Shown piece after piece: positions 53,510 through 62,511 of a DNA stretch of 64,000 nt; the stretch's first letter is position 1; every line of letters starts with the position of its first letter. Both the position numbers and the translations under genes were made by a program. Source of the DNA: Chitinophagales bacterium (GTDB lineage: Bacteria; Bacteroidota; Bacteroidia; Chitinophagales; CAIOSU01); assembly GCA_026003335.1 (NCBI GenBank), contig BPHB01000002.1, positions 372,001 through 436,000 of the forward strand, read 5' to 3'. The notes under the pieces were generated by a model. The model worked only from the letters and a program-made list of their open reading frames with translations. It did not search any database and was not told the DNA's origin.

Positions 53510-55174
53510 CTATCTTACTCTGTAAATCTGATAATTGCCTTCTAAAGAAACTGAAGGCAGCTGGGAGGGTATAGTTTCAAAATGCAGTTCTGTATGGTAA
53601 AAAGCCGAAGCCATTGACTCAAAAATTTTATACCGATCGCGGCTGAATACGAAGAAAACCGGTCTGTCGCCTGCCTTAAACCGGCTAGCATACAGGAACC
53701 CGAAATCAGTGCTTTGAAACAGATGCAAAGCTTGCTGCCGCATGGAGGGAGCCAGAAACATAAAACCATTGTCAAAGGAATACGGAACAATGCTCTTTTT
53801 CAAGAAGATATCCCTGAACAATGCCGGGTGTGTTTTGACAAACGTGTATAAATCAAAACACACGATGCTTCCTTCGGGCAACTGATTAATTTCCCGGAAA
53901 AGGGCATTCATCTGCTTCCACTCATCCTTACGGAGTTGCAATTTTTCACTCAATCTTATCAACAACACTCCGGCCAGTAAAAGCCAGAGGATAAAGCCTG
54001 TTCTCACTGTGAAAAGATTCCGGCTATTCTTTCTCCAAAAAAACAAGCACAAAATGATCACCCCCTGCAGCAGCGGCATCATCACATGACGCTCGGTTTT
54101 CATAAATATTGCCAACCCCGTCATCACGCAAGCAAAATAGCCCACCGCGAAAAGCATGCTCAGAAAGGGAACCAGAACTTTTTCTCTTTGGTATATCACC
54201 ACCGACACCCCAAGAGGAAACAATAACACCCACAGGTATGACGAGAAAAGACCTGCCAGTCTTCTTGTAATTTCTTTTTTGTCTTTATCTAAATAGTTGA
54301 GCCAGTCACGAAGCCTTTTATCTTTGGGTTTCACGCACATGGCATCAAACCGTTTTTTATTAATCATGGCTGTATCGGCAAGAAAATGATTGCTTGCGGC
54401 CATCAGAGCTACCGAATCCTGTCGGTTGCGTATGCAAAATGCATCGGAATCCTGATGAAAATCCCAAAGCGTAAACTGATAGGGGCGGATAGTAAGGTAA
54501 TACCTGTCGGCATCTGTCCATGGATAATTGAGCGCAAAGGACAGAAAGAATAGTATCGGCAGAAGAAATATGTAAGTTCTGGCAGTAATGATGCCGTTCG
54601 TAACCCATCCTCTGCTACCGGAGATCCATGCTACCGGCAGCGCTGCCAGAACTGCCAGAAAACCTGCTTCAGCTCGCGTAAGCAAACCCAGCGTGAAGGT
54701 GCTTCCATAGAAAATCATCCAACGCAGAGGCAATTTTTTTTCAGACGCCACAAGATGCAGCAAGGAATAAAATGCGAGCAGAAAGGCATGTTTGGTAATC
54801 TCCGGATAACGGAAATATTCAAACATAAAAAGTGCATACAGGAAGACCAATCCTACACGATCATTGGGCACCTGTTTGAGAAGCCAGGATAAGCCCAGCA
54901 CAAAAGCAATGGAGACAAGCAGAATGGTCCAAAGGTCATACCATGGAAAAGCGGGCACCAGCTGATAAAGCATTTTTATCATCTCACTGATAAATACATG
55001 AAAGCCAAAAGTGTACAGAAAAGGCTCAGGCTTACCGGAGAAGTAGCCGCTGATCAGACGCTGGGTATAGACATCAGACCCTCCTTCATAAAAAAAACCA
55101 CCAGTCAGCAAACATGCCGCTACACTGCCTGTGAGCCCTGCAGCAATCCATCCGTAATTTTGCTTTCCCTGCAT
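53510..55174 (-). CDS. Polytopic membrane protein, GT-C glycosyltransferase-like
   Basis: A 554-aa protein with some 10-12 transmembrane stretches in the first 420 residues (LLVSIAFVLGLSWLLKQV, LPILFFLSFALNYPW, LLFPLGVSVVIY) and a soluble C-terminal part. The topology resembles PMT/GT-C enzymes that use lipid-linked sugars, but the expected acidic loop motif near the N-terminus is not clear, so the family is inferred. It ends 1 bp after the convergent GT2 gene and is last in the reverse unit from 58738. Confidence 0.6.
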   Translation of the reverse strand: MQGKQNYGWIAAGLTGSVAACLLTGGFFYEGGSDVYTQRLISGYFSGKPEPFLYTFGFHVFISEMIKMLYQLVPAFPWYDLWTILLVSIAFVLGLSWLLKQVPNDRVGLVFLYALFMFEYFRYPEITKHAFLLAFYSLLHLVASEKKLPLRWMIFYGSTFTLGLLTRAEAGFLAVLAALPVAWISGSRGWVTNGIITARTYIFLLPILFFLSFALNYPWTDADRYYLTIRPYQFTLWDFHQDSDAFCIRNRQDSVALMAASNHFLADTAMINKKRFDAMCVKPKDKRLRDWLNYLDKDKKEITRRLAGLFSSYLWVLLFPLGVSVVIYQREKVLVPFLSMLFAVGYFACVMTGLAIFMKTERHVMMPLLQGVIILCLFFWRKNSRNLFTVRTGFILWLLLAGVLLIRLSEKLQLRKDEWKQMNALFREINQLPEGSIVCFDLYTFVKTHPALFRDIFLKKSIVPYSFDNGFMFLAPSMRQQALHLFQSTDFGFLYASRFKAGDRPVFFVFSRDRYKIFESMASAFYHTELHFETIPSQLPSVSLEGNYQIYRVR

Positions 55175-55175
55175 C

Positions 55176-55619
55176 CTAAGGCTTTAATGTAATCAGTGGC
55201 GTACTTAGAACATTACTGGAGTTACCCTTACGATCCACAAGACGAATACGGTACGAGAAACGTTCTGTGCCGGTATCTCCCAAAAGAGGAATGAAGCGGA
55301 TGACGACATAAAACCTGCCGGTGACAGCTCCTTTGAGACTGTCCGGAAGCAGCCGCGGCACAGAATAGTCCAACAGCATGCTATTGCGTGTGTCTTCAAT
55401 AAACAAGGTCGTTTCCGATTCGCTGCCTATATCCCCGTTGCGATCTTCATAGGCCACACACAACACGAGACTATCCTGCATTGCCCTCAAATCCAGCGCA
55501 CTGATTTCACAGAGGCTGATATGCGGGCTGTTATATTTTTTCACTCCGTAGTATGCTATACCTAACAGCACCACCACAGCCAAACCAAGCAACCTAAAGA
55601 AGAGTCGGCCGTTTTTCAT
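55176..55619 (-). CDS. Membrane-anchored Ig-like hypothetical protein
   Basis: A 147-aa protein with one N-terminal membrane anchor (RLLGLAVVVLLGIAYYGV, residues ~9-26) and a beta-rich outer part containing ALDLRAMQDSLVLCVAYEDRNGDIGSES, in which DRNGDIG looks like the D-x-N/D-GD-x-G loop common in Bacteroidota surface proteins. The start overlaps the next gene upstream by 4 bp. Function unknown; the context is the cytochrome/DUF1501 block. Confidence 0.6.
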   Translation of the reverse strand: MKNGRLFFRLLGLAVVVLLGIAYYGVKKYNSPHISLCEISALDLRAMQDSLVLCVAYEDRNGDIGSESETTLFIEDTRNSMLLDYSVPRLLPDSLKGAVTGRFYVVIRFIPLLGDTGTERFSYRIRLVDRKGNSSNVLSTPLITLKP

Positions 55620-56116
55620 TTGCTTGCCAGGGGTTCAGCCGGAATGTGACCTTCCATATCCGGTGCTCCGTTCAATATCCAGGCAGCAATATTGGCAATC
55701 TGAGAAGGGGCCAGTGGCTTATCGGTATGCTGCGGCATGCGATCATCATCATTCACAAAGCAGCACCGGGTTATTCGCTGATATAGCACGGAAGCAGCAG
55801 TGTCATAAGGCACCACGCGATACCTGAACTCATTGATATGATTATTTTTAATAATAGGATGATACACCAATGTCTGATAAGATGACTGAATGGTAGTAAG
55901 ATTGGGCTCAAATGACCCGTCATGACATCCGTTCACAGCACAGCTTTTGGCAAAAATGTTTTTGTGGATGCCGGCTATGGATAAAGAGTCCAGAGGTGGC
56001 GGTGATGGCCGGGCTGTTTCTGCGAGGCGGTTGTCAGCTGTAGAATCAGGGCTATAAAGCTCACACCCTGCTAGCATAATAGAAAGTACCAAAAACAAAG
56101 TAAACTGCTCCTTCAT
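55616..56116 (-). CDS. Cytochrome-like lipoprotein (C-x4-CH)
   Basis: A 166-aa lipoprotein: signal residues 1-17 with lipobox LAGC (Cys18). The mature part has NIFAKSCAVNGCHDGSFEPNLTT, where C-x4-CH could bind heme c in a variant spacing (normal is C-x2-CH). A Met ligand could be in DDDRMPQHTDK. It ends in an alpha-helical IANIAAWILNGA like cytochrome c domains. Related proteins occur with DUF1501/DUF1553 proteins in Bacteroidota and Planctomycetes; the heme assignment is inferred. Confidence 0.62.
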   Translation of the reverse strand: MKEQFTLFLVLSIMLAGCELYSPDSTADNRLAETARPSPPPLDSLSIAGIHKNIFAKSCAVNGCHDGSFEPNLTTIQSSYQTLVYHPIIKNNHINEFRYRVVPYDTAASVLYQRITRCCFVNDDDRMPQHTDKPLAPSQIANIAAWILNGAPDMEGHIPAEPLASK

Positions 56117-57411
56117 ACGAAAGCGGGTTCAAGGAATTTACCCTTCAGCAATAGTTTGGTTTTATCATGAAAGCCGAGGATGCGGGCAATGGTAGCTGCA
56201 ATGTCAATACTTTCACCATACACCGACTTTATCACCTGGTTTTGTACTACTTTGTGTTTCGGGCCAAGAACGAGGCAAAAAATTTCACGGCTGGTCTTGT
56301 CACTGGTATGATCAAGCGCATAGCGACCATATTTATCTTTAAGCGTATTGGGCTTTAAGTTTCTGCCATGCTCCGGCACAGCTATTAAAATGGTATCATC
56401 ACGCAGGGTTTCATCTTCCTGAATCGTTTGCCACAATCGGGCAAGGGCGTAATCTCCTTTGCGGATATTGTTACAATAAAGAGTGAAATCAGTATGCCCC
56501 CTGTCTATAGCCATCATGTTTACAATCAGCAATTCAGGTTTAAATTCCGTAAGGACTTTTTGCGCAAAGTAAATGTTATACAAATCTTCATTCATTGCCT
56601 CCTTACCTATTCCATAAGGGTCGTCATACAGACCCTGTGCCGATTCGGCAGCACATTTTTTTATAAAAGCATCAATGCGGAGAATATCTTCAGGTGTATT
56701 GCCAAAAGCCGGATAAATAAAATTTCCAGCTAACCTGAACTGCGCGTTTACGAGAAAGCGAAGGTTATTTATTTTATCGTTCGTCAGCAGCGAGGTCAGG
56801 GTTTCACCCCCGAGAATGCTGCGGTTATCACGTCCGAGGAGCGCATAGGGATGAAAATAATTAGCGCCATAAGCTGGCCCGTATTTTTCATGCTCGCTGT
56901 AATTACAGATATTGAAAGGATCATTCCTTTCTGCTATCCACCAGGCATTAATAGCAGATTTTTGCGGTTCGTTGTGCTTGCGGTAATATTCAAAGATGGT
57001 TGGATAGGGTGAGCGCTTCTTGGGGTTATGGCCATTGACAAAATACGTACCTGTGAGGGTGGTAAGATGGCCGCTGACATGAGCCGTAGGTCCCTGCATA
57101 AAGCGGAATTCACGAAACAATGTACCGAAGCGCTGCAGCGGAGTCTGAACCACCCGTGGCAAAGGCGTCATTCCCGGGGCAATATCAGCGGAAATGGGAG
57201 CATCTCCGGCAATGGTGTTGGGCATGAGATTGCCCTCCTCCATGTGCATGGATTCAATGTTGCGCACGCCACCGGAAAATAAACACAACACCACATGATT
57301 GGCAATCCGGCTGCCGGTAGCTGCAAATAAACGTCCTGAGGGAAGCAGAAAAGGCAGGGAAACAGCCGCTGCCGCTTTGCCCACCTGAGATATAAACGTG
57401 CGTCTTTTCAT
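56113..57411 (-). CDS. Tat-exported DUF1501/sulfatase-like protein
   Basis: A 432-aa protein with a twin-arginine-like signal (MKRRTFISQVGKAAAAVSLPF, residues 1-30). The alkaline phosphatase/sulfatase-fold pattern is seen: HVVLCLFSGGVRNIESMH, GHLTTLTGTYFVNGH, NMMAIDRGHTDFTLY and LIAVPEHGRNLKPN. The metal-site Asp and His residues appear conserved, though the normal catalytic Ser/Cys is not obvious. It shares a 4-bp overlap with the cytochrome-like gene. The enzyme could act on a sulfated or phosphorylated glycan, but this is inference. Confidence 0.7.
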   Translation of the reverse strand: MKRRTFISQVGKAAAAVSLPFLLPSGRLFAATGSRIANHVVLCLFSGGVRNIESMHMEEGNLMPNTIAGDAPISADIAPGMTPLPRVVQTPLQRFGTLFREFRFMQGPTAHVSGHLTTLTGTYFVNGHNPKKRSPYPTIFEYYRKHNEPQKSAINAWWIAERNDPFNICNYSEHEKYGPAYGANYFHPYALLGRDNRSILGGETLTSLLTNDKINNLRFLVNAQFRLAGNFIYPAFGNTPEDILRIDAFIKKCAAESAQGLYDDPYGIGKEAMNEDLYNIYFAQKVLTEFKPELLIVNMMAIDRGHTDFTLYCNNIRKGDYALARLWQTIQEDETLRDDTILIAVPEHGRNLKPNTLKDKYGRYALDHTSDKTSREIFCLVLGPKHKVVQNQVIKSVYGESIDIAATIARILGFHDKTKLLLKGKFLEPAFV

Positions 57412-57417
57412 ACCGGC

Positions 57418-57918
57418 TTAATACCTTTTATATTCCTCGGAAGTCATCAAAGCGAAGTACACATCTCTGACCTTTATGTCCGGATTGTTTCTGATAACAG
57501 TGGCCATATTGAAAATCTCATATTGCCCAGGCCTCCTGTTCAGTAAAGCAAGATAGAGCCTTTCTGTAAAAGATTCAATGTCAGCCCGCATCAGGCTGTC
57601 AGGGGGAAGCAAAGAGTCAGCCCGCTCCAGGAGATAGCTGATGTATCCATCATAATTCAATGTTACATCGCCCTGAGACAGGAAGATGTTCTTGATCTGT
57701 TCCAGCTCCATGGGCGGTATTGCCCTTCCGAATAAATCAGTGTAGGCAATAGAAATAAATTGAGCATCCGTTTTCAATCGGGGTTTATTTGCCGTGTATT
57801 CGTAAAGGGTCGTATCCGGCAGATGATATGTAGTTTGATGAACACAAGAGAGCAACAAGAATAATCCTGTAAACACCCCAGCAAGGGACATGCTGTTATG
57901 GTTGTTTGAATGTTTCAT
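57418..57918 (-). CDS. DUF4214/DUF1549-like lipoprotein (short)
   Basis: A 166-aa lipoprotein (lipobox LLLSC, Cys25 from the chosen ATG). Its FTERLYLALLNRRPGQYEIF and VYFALMTSEEYKRY pattern resembles the Y-x-ALLGR repeats of DUF4214 or DUF1549-type proteins. I chose the ATG at 57918 over an upstream one at 57987 because it gives a compact lipoprotein signal and a 23-bp overlap with the preceding gene. Sixth of a group of exported proteins; role unknown. Confidence 0.55.
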   Translation of the reverse strand: MKHSNNHNSMSLAGVFTGLFLLLSCVHQTTYHLPDTTLYEYTANKPRLKTDAQFISIAYTDLFGRAIPPMELEQIKNIFLSQGDVTLNYDGYISYLLERADSLLPPDSLMRADIESFTERLYLALLNRRPGQYEIFNMATVIRNNPDIKVRDVYFALMTSEEYKRY

Positions 57919-58738
57919 ACAGGAGCAGACTTTTGAGAAGTTGTTCGTAGTTGCGGTTTTTTTTGTATTGCAGCGTGAAGAAGACACTTTCCTCGGGGGT
58001 GGGTTCGCGATAAAGAAGGCGAAGAAAAGCTTTTCTTACCTGTCCTTCAAAGTAAGCATAAGACTCAAAAAACAGGTTTATAAAATCTTCTTTGGAAGCC
58101 CCCGATTGGTAATCCAGAATTGCCGGAAAACCATCTACCATTTTTTTTCCCTGTTCAAGTTCAAAGGTTGTGGGATTGCGATCCAGAAAGTTGTGATACA
58201 TGCTTACTACAAAGTTTTCAGTCCCCATATTGATGAAATCATAGTAAGAATTATGTACGAGCCTTTTATGAAGACCAATATTATCCAGATTACCGGTCAG
58301 CAGGTCGCGGGGTATTGCCTGCAATGCACGCAGGCGACTGATTTCTTTTCTGCCGGCTTCATTCCGTTCGGCTTCTTCCCAGATTTTTATGGTTTTTTCA
58401 ATTTCAGCCGAATCAGGGTTGAAAATAAAATTCATTAATTCATTACGTGCCAGCAGGTATTGATGCTGGCGGTATTCTGGATGACGCAAAAGAGAATCTA
58501 TCAGCCTCTCAGCGGAAGCATAACTCAATCGGGAATCCTTTAACTGTGCGTTCCAGTAGGCAGTTTCACCACTGTCGGCTTTTCTTCCAAGCAACTGTAT
58601 GTAGCAGTTTTGTACAAACTTTTCAATCCTTACCAGACTGTTGTCCGGAGCATAAGGCAACCTATCCAGTTGAACCATTGCCCTGTCGTGACAACCGCAG
58701 ATCAGTAAAAAAAACACTAAAAGAAATGCATCCCGCAT
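57896..58738 (-). CDS. DUF4214/DUF1549-like lipoprotein
   Basis: A 280-aa lipoprotein (lipobox LICGC, Cys16). Two copies of a helical repeat are visible: VQNCYIQLLGRKADSGETAYWNAQL and AFLRLLYREPTPEESVFFTLQY, of the type in DUF4214/DUF1549 proteins. It is the first gene of a five-gene reverse unit to 55176 with short overlaps. The pairing with the DUF1501-like protein copies the arrangement known from Planctomycetes, where such pairs are exported and of unknown function. Confidence 0.6.
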   Translation of the reverse strand: MRDAFLLVFFLLICGCHDRAMVQLDRLPYAPDNSLVRIEKFVQNCYIQLLGRKADSGETAYWNAQLKDSRLSYASAERLIDSLLRHPEYRQHQYLLARNELMNFIFNPDSAEIEKTIKIWEEAERNEAGRKEISRLRALQAIPRDLLTGNLDNIGLHKRLVHNSYYDFINMGTENFVVSMYHNFLDRNPTTFELEQGKKMVDGFPAILDYQSGASKEDFINLFFESYAYFEGQVRKAFLRLLYREPTPEESVFFTLQYKKNRNYEQLLKSLLLYETFKQP

Positions 58739-58863
58739 CGTTGAAAGCCGCCTCCTATTAAAATTAACAGATTACCGTATTATACGGGAATATCCGTTTT
58801 CCTTCAAGGAAATCCAATGCGGCATCATGAAGGTATTCAACCATTACGCAAACATTCCGTGAT

Positions 58864-60558
58864 TTAGGGGTTCGGTTTTTTGACATGGTAACAATAGATT
58901 TCGTTTTCCCGAAAAAGGAGCTGAAGGTCTGATCTTGAATTCAAAAAAACAGTAATGTCGGTTTCTCTGCCCCGAACAAAATCTCTATGCCATATAATAA
59001 AATCAAGATTGTTTTCACTAATGAGATGTTCCATCTTTCCCGGCAGAGTTAAATCCGAAATCAGGCTGTCATTCCGCATTCTGCTCCACGGAGTAATGCC
59101 GGCTGAGCCGTTAATACAGGCATAACGCTTTACCGATGACCAGTAGGAATACATGTATTCGCGCGAAATTTCATCGGGGTAACGGGAGAAGTCCGGCAGC
59201 CCTTTGAGAATGACAGAAGGAAGATGCAAAACCACAGTTTGGTGCACAGGTTTATCTGAGTAATGAATAAATGATTGTTCCCAGCTTGCGTAAGGATTCG
59301 CGGGATATACAGGCATTCGGAAAGGGATATTTTCCGTAAGGTAGACCACCACAAAAGCTATCACAAGTAAACCGCCAAAGGGCTTTTTGCTTATAGCCTG
59401 TAACCCATGAACAGCCATCAAGGTCAGGCCTATTACAGCGATCAAATATCCCCGGGCCGGAGTGCGAAGAAATGTTCCGTCACCAACCCAGTCGTAAAAT
59501 AACTTCATCGGCATGGGAAATACTTTGCCATCGCTCAGGTAATATCCGCTGCCGGCCGAAACAATAAAACCCGTCAGTATGATGAGAGGAATTTCCAAAG
59601 GTATTTTCACCCTTTTCACAAGCACGTAAAGCAGTAATGCCACCAGGGAAATTCCCGGAAAAGCCGATCTGATAAGATACTGAACAGGAAACTGCAGGTC
59701 ATTCAAAGAAGGATAAATCAGATTACCCGGCACAACCCGCAGCCAGTCGATAGGATGTATGTTTGCCAGATACGAAGCAGGTGATCCCAATGCATTGTTG
59801 TAACAGTCAGCCAAACGACCGGATAAAACAAAATACCATGTGAAGGGCAGCGTCCCAGCCAAGATTATCAGTCCGGATAACAGTATGCCACCAAACACTT
59901 TTCTATCGCTAAAAAAGACCTTGAGATTCGCGGCAAGCATAGCCAGTACCGCAACGTTCATGTAAACGAAAACCGTAGAGGAAAAATAAATCTGCAGGAT
60001 GTTGCTTAAGGTAAAGAAGTAAAGAAATTTCCACTGTTTTCCGATCAAGAACCGTTTGAGAAAATAAAGAGCAAGCAGGGCGTTGCCGGCAAAGTAGGCA
60101 TTCTGGTGGTCAATGTGGCCGAAAATATAATTGGCAGCTGCAAACAAAAGACCTCCCGCAACACAAATCCACGCTGAGTGAATATAGGCAGATGCAAGAA
60201 AGTAAAAACCCAAAGCATTCAGAGTGCATAAAACCACGGTAAACACAGCAAATGCATAGACGGGGTCATTACAAAACAGCCGGATACACAAATAAACCAT
60301 ACCACTCAGAGGGGAGGGCTCCGCAAACTTCATAAGCCCCCTTTCCGGATGCATAGAGTATCCCGAAGGCTCACCGGTAAATACGGAGCGCAGATAGTTG
60401 CCCAGTTCCTGAAAAGCAGCTACATGCCACCAACTGTCATAACGACCCGGGAAAGCATAATCCGTAAAGAGCCGATGAAAAACAAAAGTAAAAAGTAAAG
60501 CCGCAAGCAAGGCACACCAGACTACTGTGCCCTTCCACTGGCTTTGATTACAGGGCAT
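58864..60558 (-). CDS. Polytopic membrane protein, GT-C-like
   Basis: A 564-aa membrane protein with about a dozen transmembrane stretches. It has YDSWWHVAAFQEL near residue 40 and a loop with FGHIDHQNAYFAG near residue 140, and a soluble C-terminal end. It resembles large GT-C or YfhO-like proteins handling lipid-linked sugars; the family is inferred from topology. It is alone on the reverse strand between the lipoprotein unit and the + strand GT2 gene. Confidence 0.6.
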   Translation of the reverse strand: MPCNQSQWKGTVVWCALLAALLFTFVFHRLFTDYAFPGRYDSWWHVAAFQELGNYLRSVFTGEPSGYSMHPERGLMKFAEPSPLSGMVYLCIRLFCNDPVYAFAVFTVVLCTLNALGFYFLASAYIHSAWICVAGGLLFAAANYIFGHIDHQNAYFAGNALLALYFLKRFLIGKQWKFLYFFTLSNILQIYFSSTVFVYMNVAVLAMLAANLKVFFSDRKVFGGILLSGLIILAGTLPFTWYFVLSGRLADCYNNALGSPASYLANIHPIDWLRVVPGNLIYPSLNDLQFPVQYLIRSAFPGISLVALLLYVLVKRVKIPLEIPLIILTGFIVSAGSGYYLSDGKVFPMPMKLFYDWVGDGTFLRTPARGYLIAVIGLTLMAVHGLQAISKKPFGGLLVIAFVVVYLTENIPFRMPVYPANPYASWEQSFIHYSDKPVHQTVVLHLPSVILKGLPDFSRYPDEISREYMYSYWSSVKRYACINGSAGITPWSRMRNDSLISDLTLPGKMEHLISENNLDFIIWHRDFVRGRETDITVFLNSRSDLQLLFRENEIYCYHVKKPNP

Positions 60559-60585
60559 CCTGATTTTTATTGCTTTCTTATGTTA

Positions 60586-60599
60586 ATTCCGTTACTTTT
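60586..60599 (+). promoter_or_regulatory. Weak candidate promoter -7 region of the GT2 gene
   Basis: The sequence TACTTTTA, about 25 bp before the ATG at 60623, partly fits TAnnTTTG, with TATTG about 20 bp upstream as -33. Weak. Confidence 0.25.
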
Positions 60600-60622
60600 A
60601 ATAGGAACAGCCCTCAAAACTA

Positions 60623-61327
60623 ATGAAACCCCTGGTAATCCTACCCGTTTTGAATGAAGAAGCAGCCATTGAAGGTATGTTAAAAAAAATCAGGGACTGC
60701 GGTCTGGAAGTAGTTGTGGTGGATGAACATTCTTCTGACGCCAGTGCGGCAATTGCCAGCCGCATGGGAGCTGAAGTTGTTCAGCGTGACGGAACAGGCA
60801 AAGGACAGGCAATTAAAAAAGGTCTGGAGCTTGCCACCCAAAGGGGACATGACTACCTTTTATGGATTGATTGTGATGGCACCTATCCGGCAGAAAGACT
60901 GTCGGAGTTTACCCGTTTTGAGCAATTTGATATGATTGTTGGCACCCGGCCGATGCATTCCATAGAGTTTAAACGCAGAATAGCCAACTACCTGATGACT
61001 GGCTTTGTTAACCTGCTTTTCGGCAGCTCCTTCAAGGATGTGGCTTCCGGCATGAGAGCTGTAAGAGTCGCTACATTCAAAAACCTGATTACCGCTGACA
61101 GTTTTGACATAGAACCCCAACTTTCCTGTATCGCTGCCCGGGAAGGTTTTTCCGTAAAAGAGATTGACATACCATACTATGCCCGTACAGGAACCAGTAA
61201 AATCCATATCCTGCACTTTTTTCTGATTCTAGCCAGAATTTTCAGGGAAAGGTTGACAAAATCCGCGCATTCCGGGCAAAAGCTTCAGTCCAATAAAGCT
61301 ATTTTACAATGTAAGAAAACAACATAA
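60623..61327 (+). CDS. GT2 glycosyltransferase (DPM1/ALG5-like)
   Basis: A 234-aa family 2 glycosyltransferase without a membrane segment. LVILPVLNEEAAIEGML, VDEHSSDASAAIA, GTGKGQAIKKGLELA and the metal motif DCDGTYPAERL are visible, followed by GTRPMHSIEFKRRIANYL. The sequence is close in plan to polyprenol-phosphate-mannose/glucose synthases. It precedes the CDP-glucose dehydratase gene by 107 bp and may be co-transcribed with it. Confidence 0.88.
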   Translation: MKPLVILPVLNEEAAIEGMLKKIRDCGLEVVVVDEHSSDASAAIASRMGAEVVQRDGTGKGQAIKKGLELATQRGHDYLLWIDCDGTYPAERLSEFTRFEQFDMIVGTRPMHSIEFKRRIANYLMTGFVNLLFGSSFKDVASGMRAVRVATFKNLITADSFDIEPQLSCIAAREGFSVKEIDIPYYARTGTSKIHILHFFLILARIFRERLTKSAHSGQKLQSNKAILQCKKTT

Positions 61328-61434
61328 CATCCGGGATTTATAAACTCTTAATTATTTTACAGCAATTATATGGATGCAGGAATGTGAGCTACGAATTTTG
61401 AGTATTTTTCACCTCAATTTTTACTTGTTGGGTA

Positions 61435-62511
61435 TTGTCTGTGATTCATCAATTATTTCAGGGAAAACGTGTTCTGATTACCGGCCACTCAGGATTTAAA
61501 GGCTCCTGGCTCAGCCTTTTTCTATTGGAACTGGGCGCCAGTGTTTACGGGATATCAGAGGATATCCCTACCAGCCCCAGTTTGTTTGAATTGGCAAACC
61601 TGAACAAGCAGGTTAAAAGTGTATGGACAGACATCAATAATTTCTCTGCTATTAAGAAGGAAATTCAACGCATAAAACCGGATTTTATATTCCATGCCGC
61701 TGCCCAGCCTATTACATCAGTCGGATATAGTGACCCTCTTAAAACCTTTCAAACGAACATCATGGGCACAGTACATATACTGGAAGTATTAAAACATTTA
61801 CAAAAAGAGTGTGTTGCCATTCTTATCACCAGCGATAAATGCTATGAAAACAAAGAGTGGGTCTGGGGCTACAGAGAAATAGATATGCTGGGAGGTAAAG
61901 ACCCATACAGCGCCTCCAAGGCCGCTGCAGAGTTAGTGATTCGTTCCTACTATGAGTCATTCTTTAGGCAAACGGATGGAAGAATAAAAATTTTATCCGT
62001 AAGGGCTGGTAATATCATCGGAGGGGGAGACTGGTCCACACACCGCTTAATACCGGATTGTATAAGGCACTGGCAGCAGAACAAGCCCGTCCCGATTCGC
62101 AACCCTCGGGCTATCCGCCCCTGGCAACACGTTCTGGATGCCATATATGGGTATTTGCTGGCAGCATACCGCCTGCACGAAAAACCCGAACTAAACGGTG
62201 AAGCCTATAATTTCGGACCTCCCGCAGAAGCTGCCTTAAGTGTTTTAGAAGTAGTTAAAGCTTTCTCTGCTTATTTTAAACTACCTGACCTCACGTATCA
62301 GACCATTACCTCATCAGAATTCAAAGAGGCCAGTACACTGAAACTCAATAGTGACAAGGCACATGCGCATTTAGGCTGGAAAGCACAGCTCAATATAAGC
62401 GACACACTAAAGCTTACAGCACAATGGTATAAAAGCTTTTTGTCAGGAAACAAAAATATGCGTGCATTTACTCAAAACCAGATAAGAAATTTTCTCAGAG
62501 AGGCACAATGA
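61435..62511 (+). CDS. rfbG: CDP-glucose 4,6-dehydratase (RfbG-like)
   Basis: A 358-aa SDR-type sugar-nucleotide dehydratase. VLITGHSGFKGSWLSLFL is the NAD-binding start, FHAAAQPITSVGYSDPL, ITSDKCYENKEWVWGYREID and the catalytic-type YSASKAAAELV (Tyr-x3-Lys) are the signature of RfbG, and NIIGGGDWSTHRLIPD follows. It would turn CDP-glucose into CDP-4-keto-6-deoxyglucose, precursor of 3,6-dideoxyhexoses. The start is TTG at 61435; a GTG at 61441 is also possible. It overlaps the decayed GT2 (ATGA at 62508). Confidence 0.88.
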   Translation: MSVIHQLFQGKRVLITGHSGFKGSWLSLFLLELGASVYGISEDIPTSPSLFELANLNKQVKSVWTDINNFSAIKKEIQRIKPDFIFHAAAQPITSVGYSDPLKTFQTNIMGTVHILEVLKHLQKECVAILITSDKCYENKEWVWGYREIDMLGGKDPYSASKAAAELVIRSYYESFFRQTDGRIKILSVRAGNIIGGGDWSTHRLIPDCIRHWQQNKPVPIRNPRAIRPWQHVLDAIYGYLLAAYRLHEKPELNGEAYNFGPPAEAALSVLEVVKAFSAYFKLPDLTYQTITSSEFKEASTLKLNSDKAHAHLGWKAQLNISDTLKLTAQWYKSFLSGNKNMRAFTQNQIRNFLREAQ

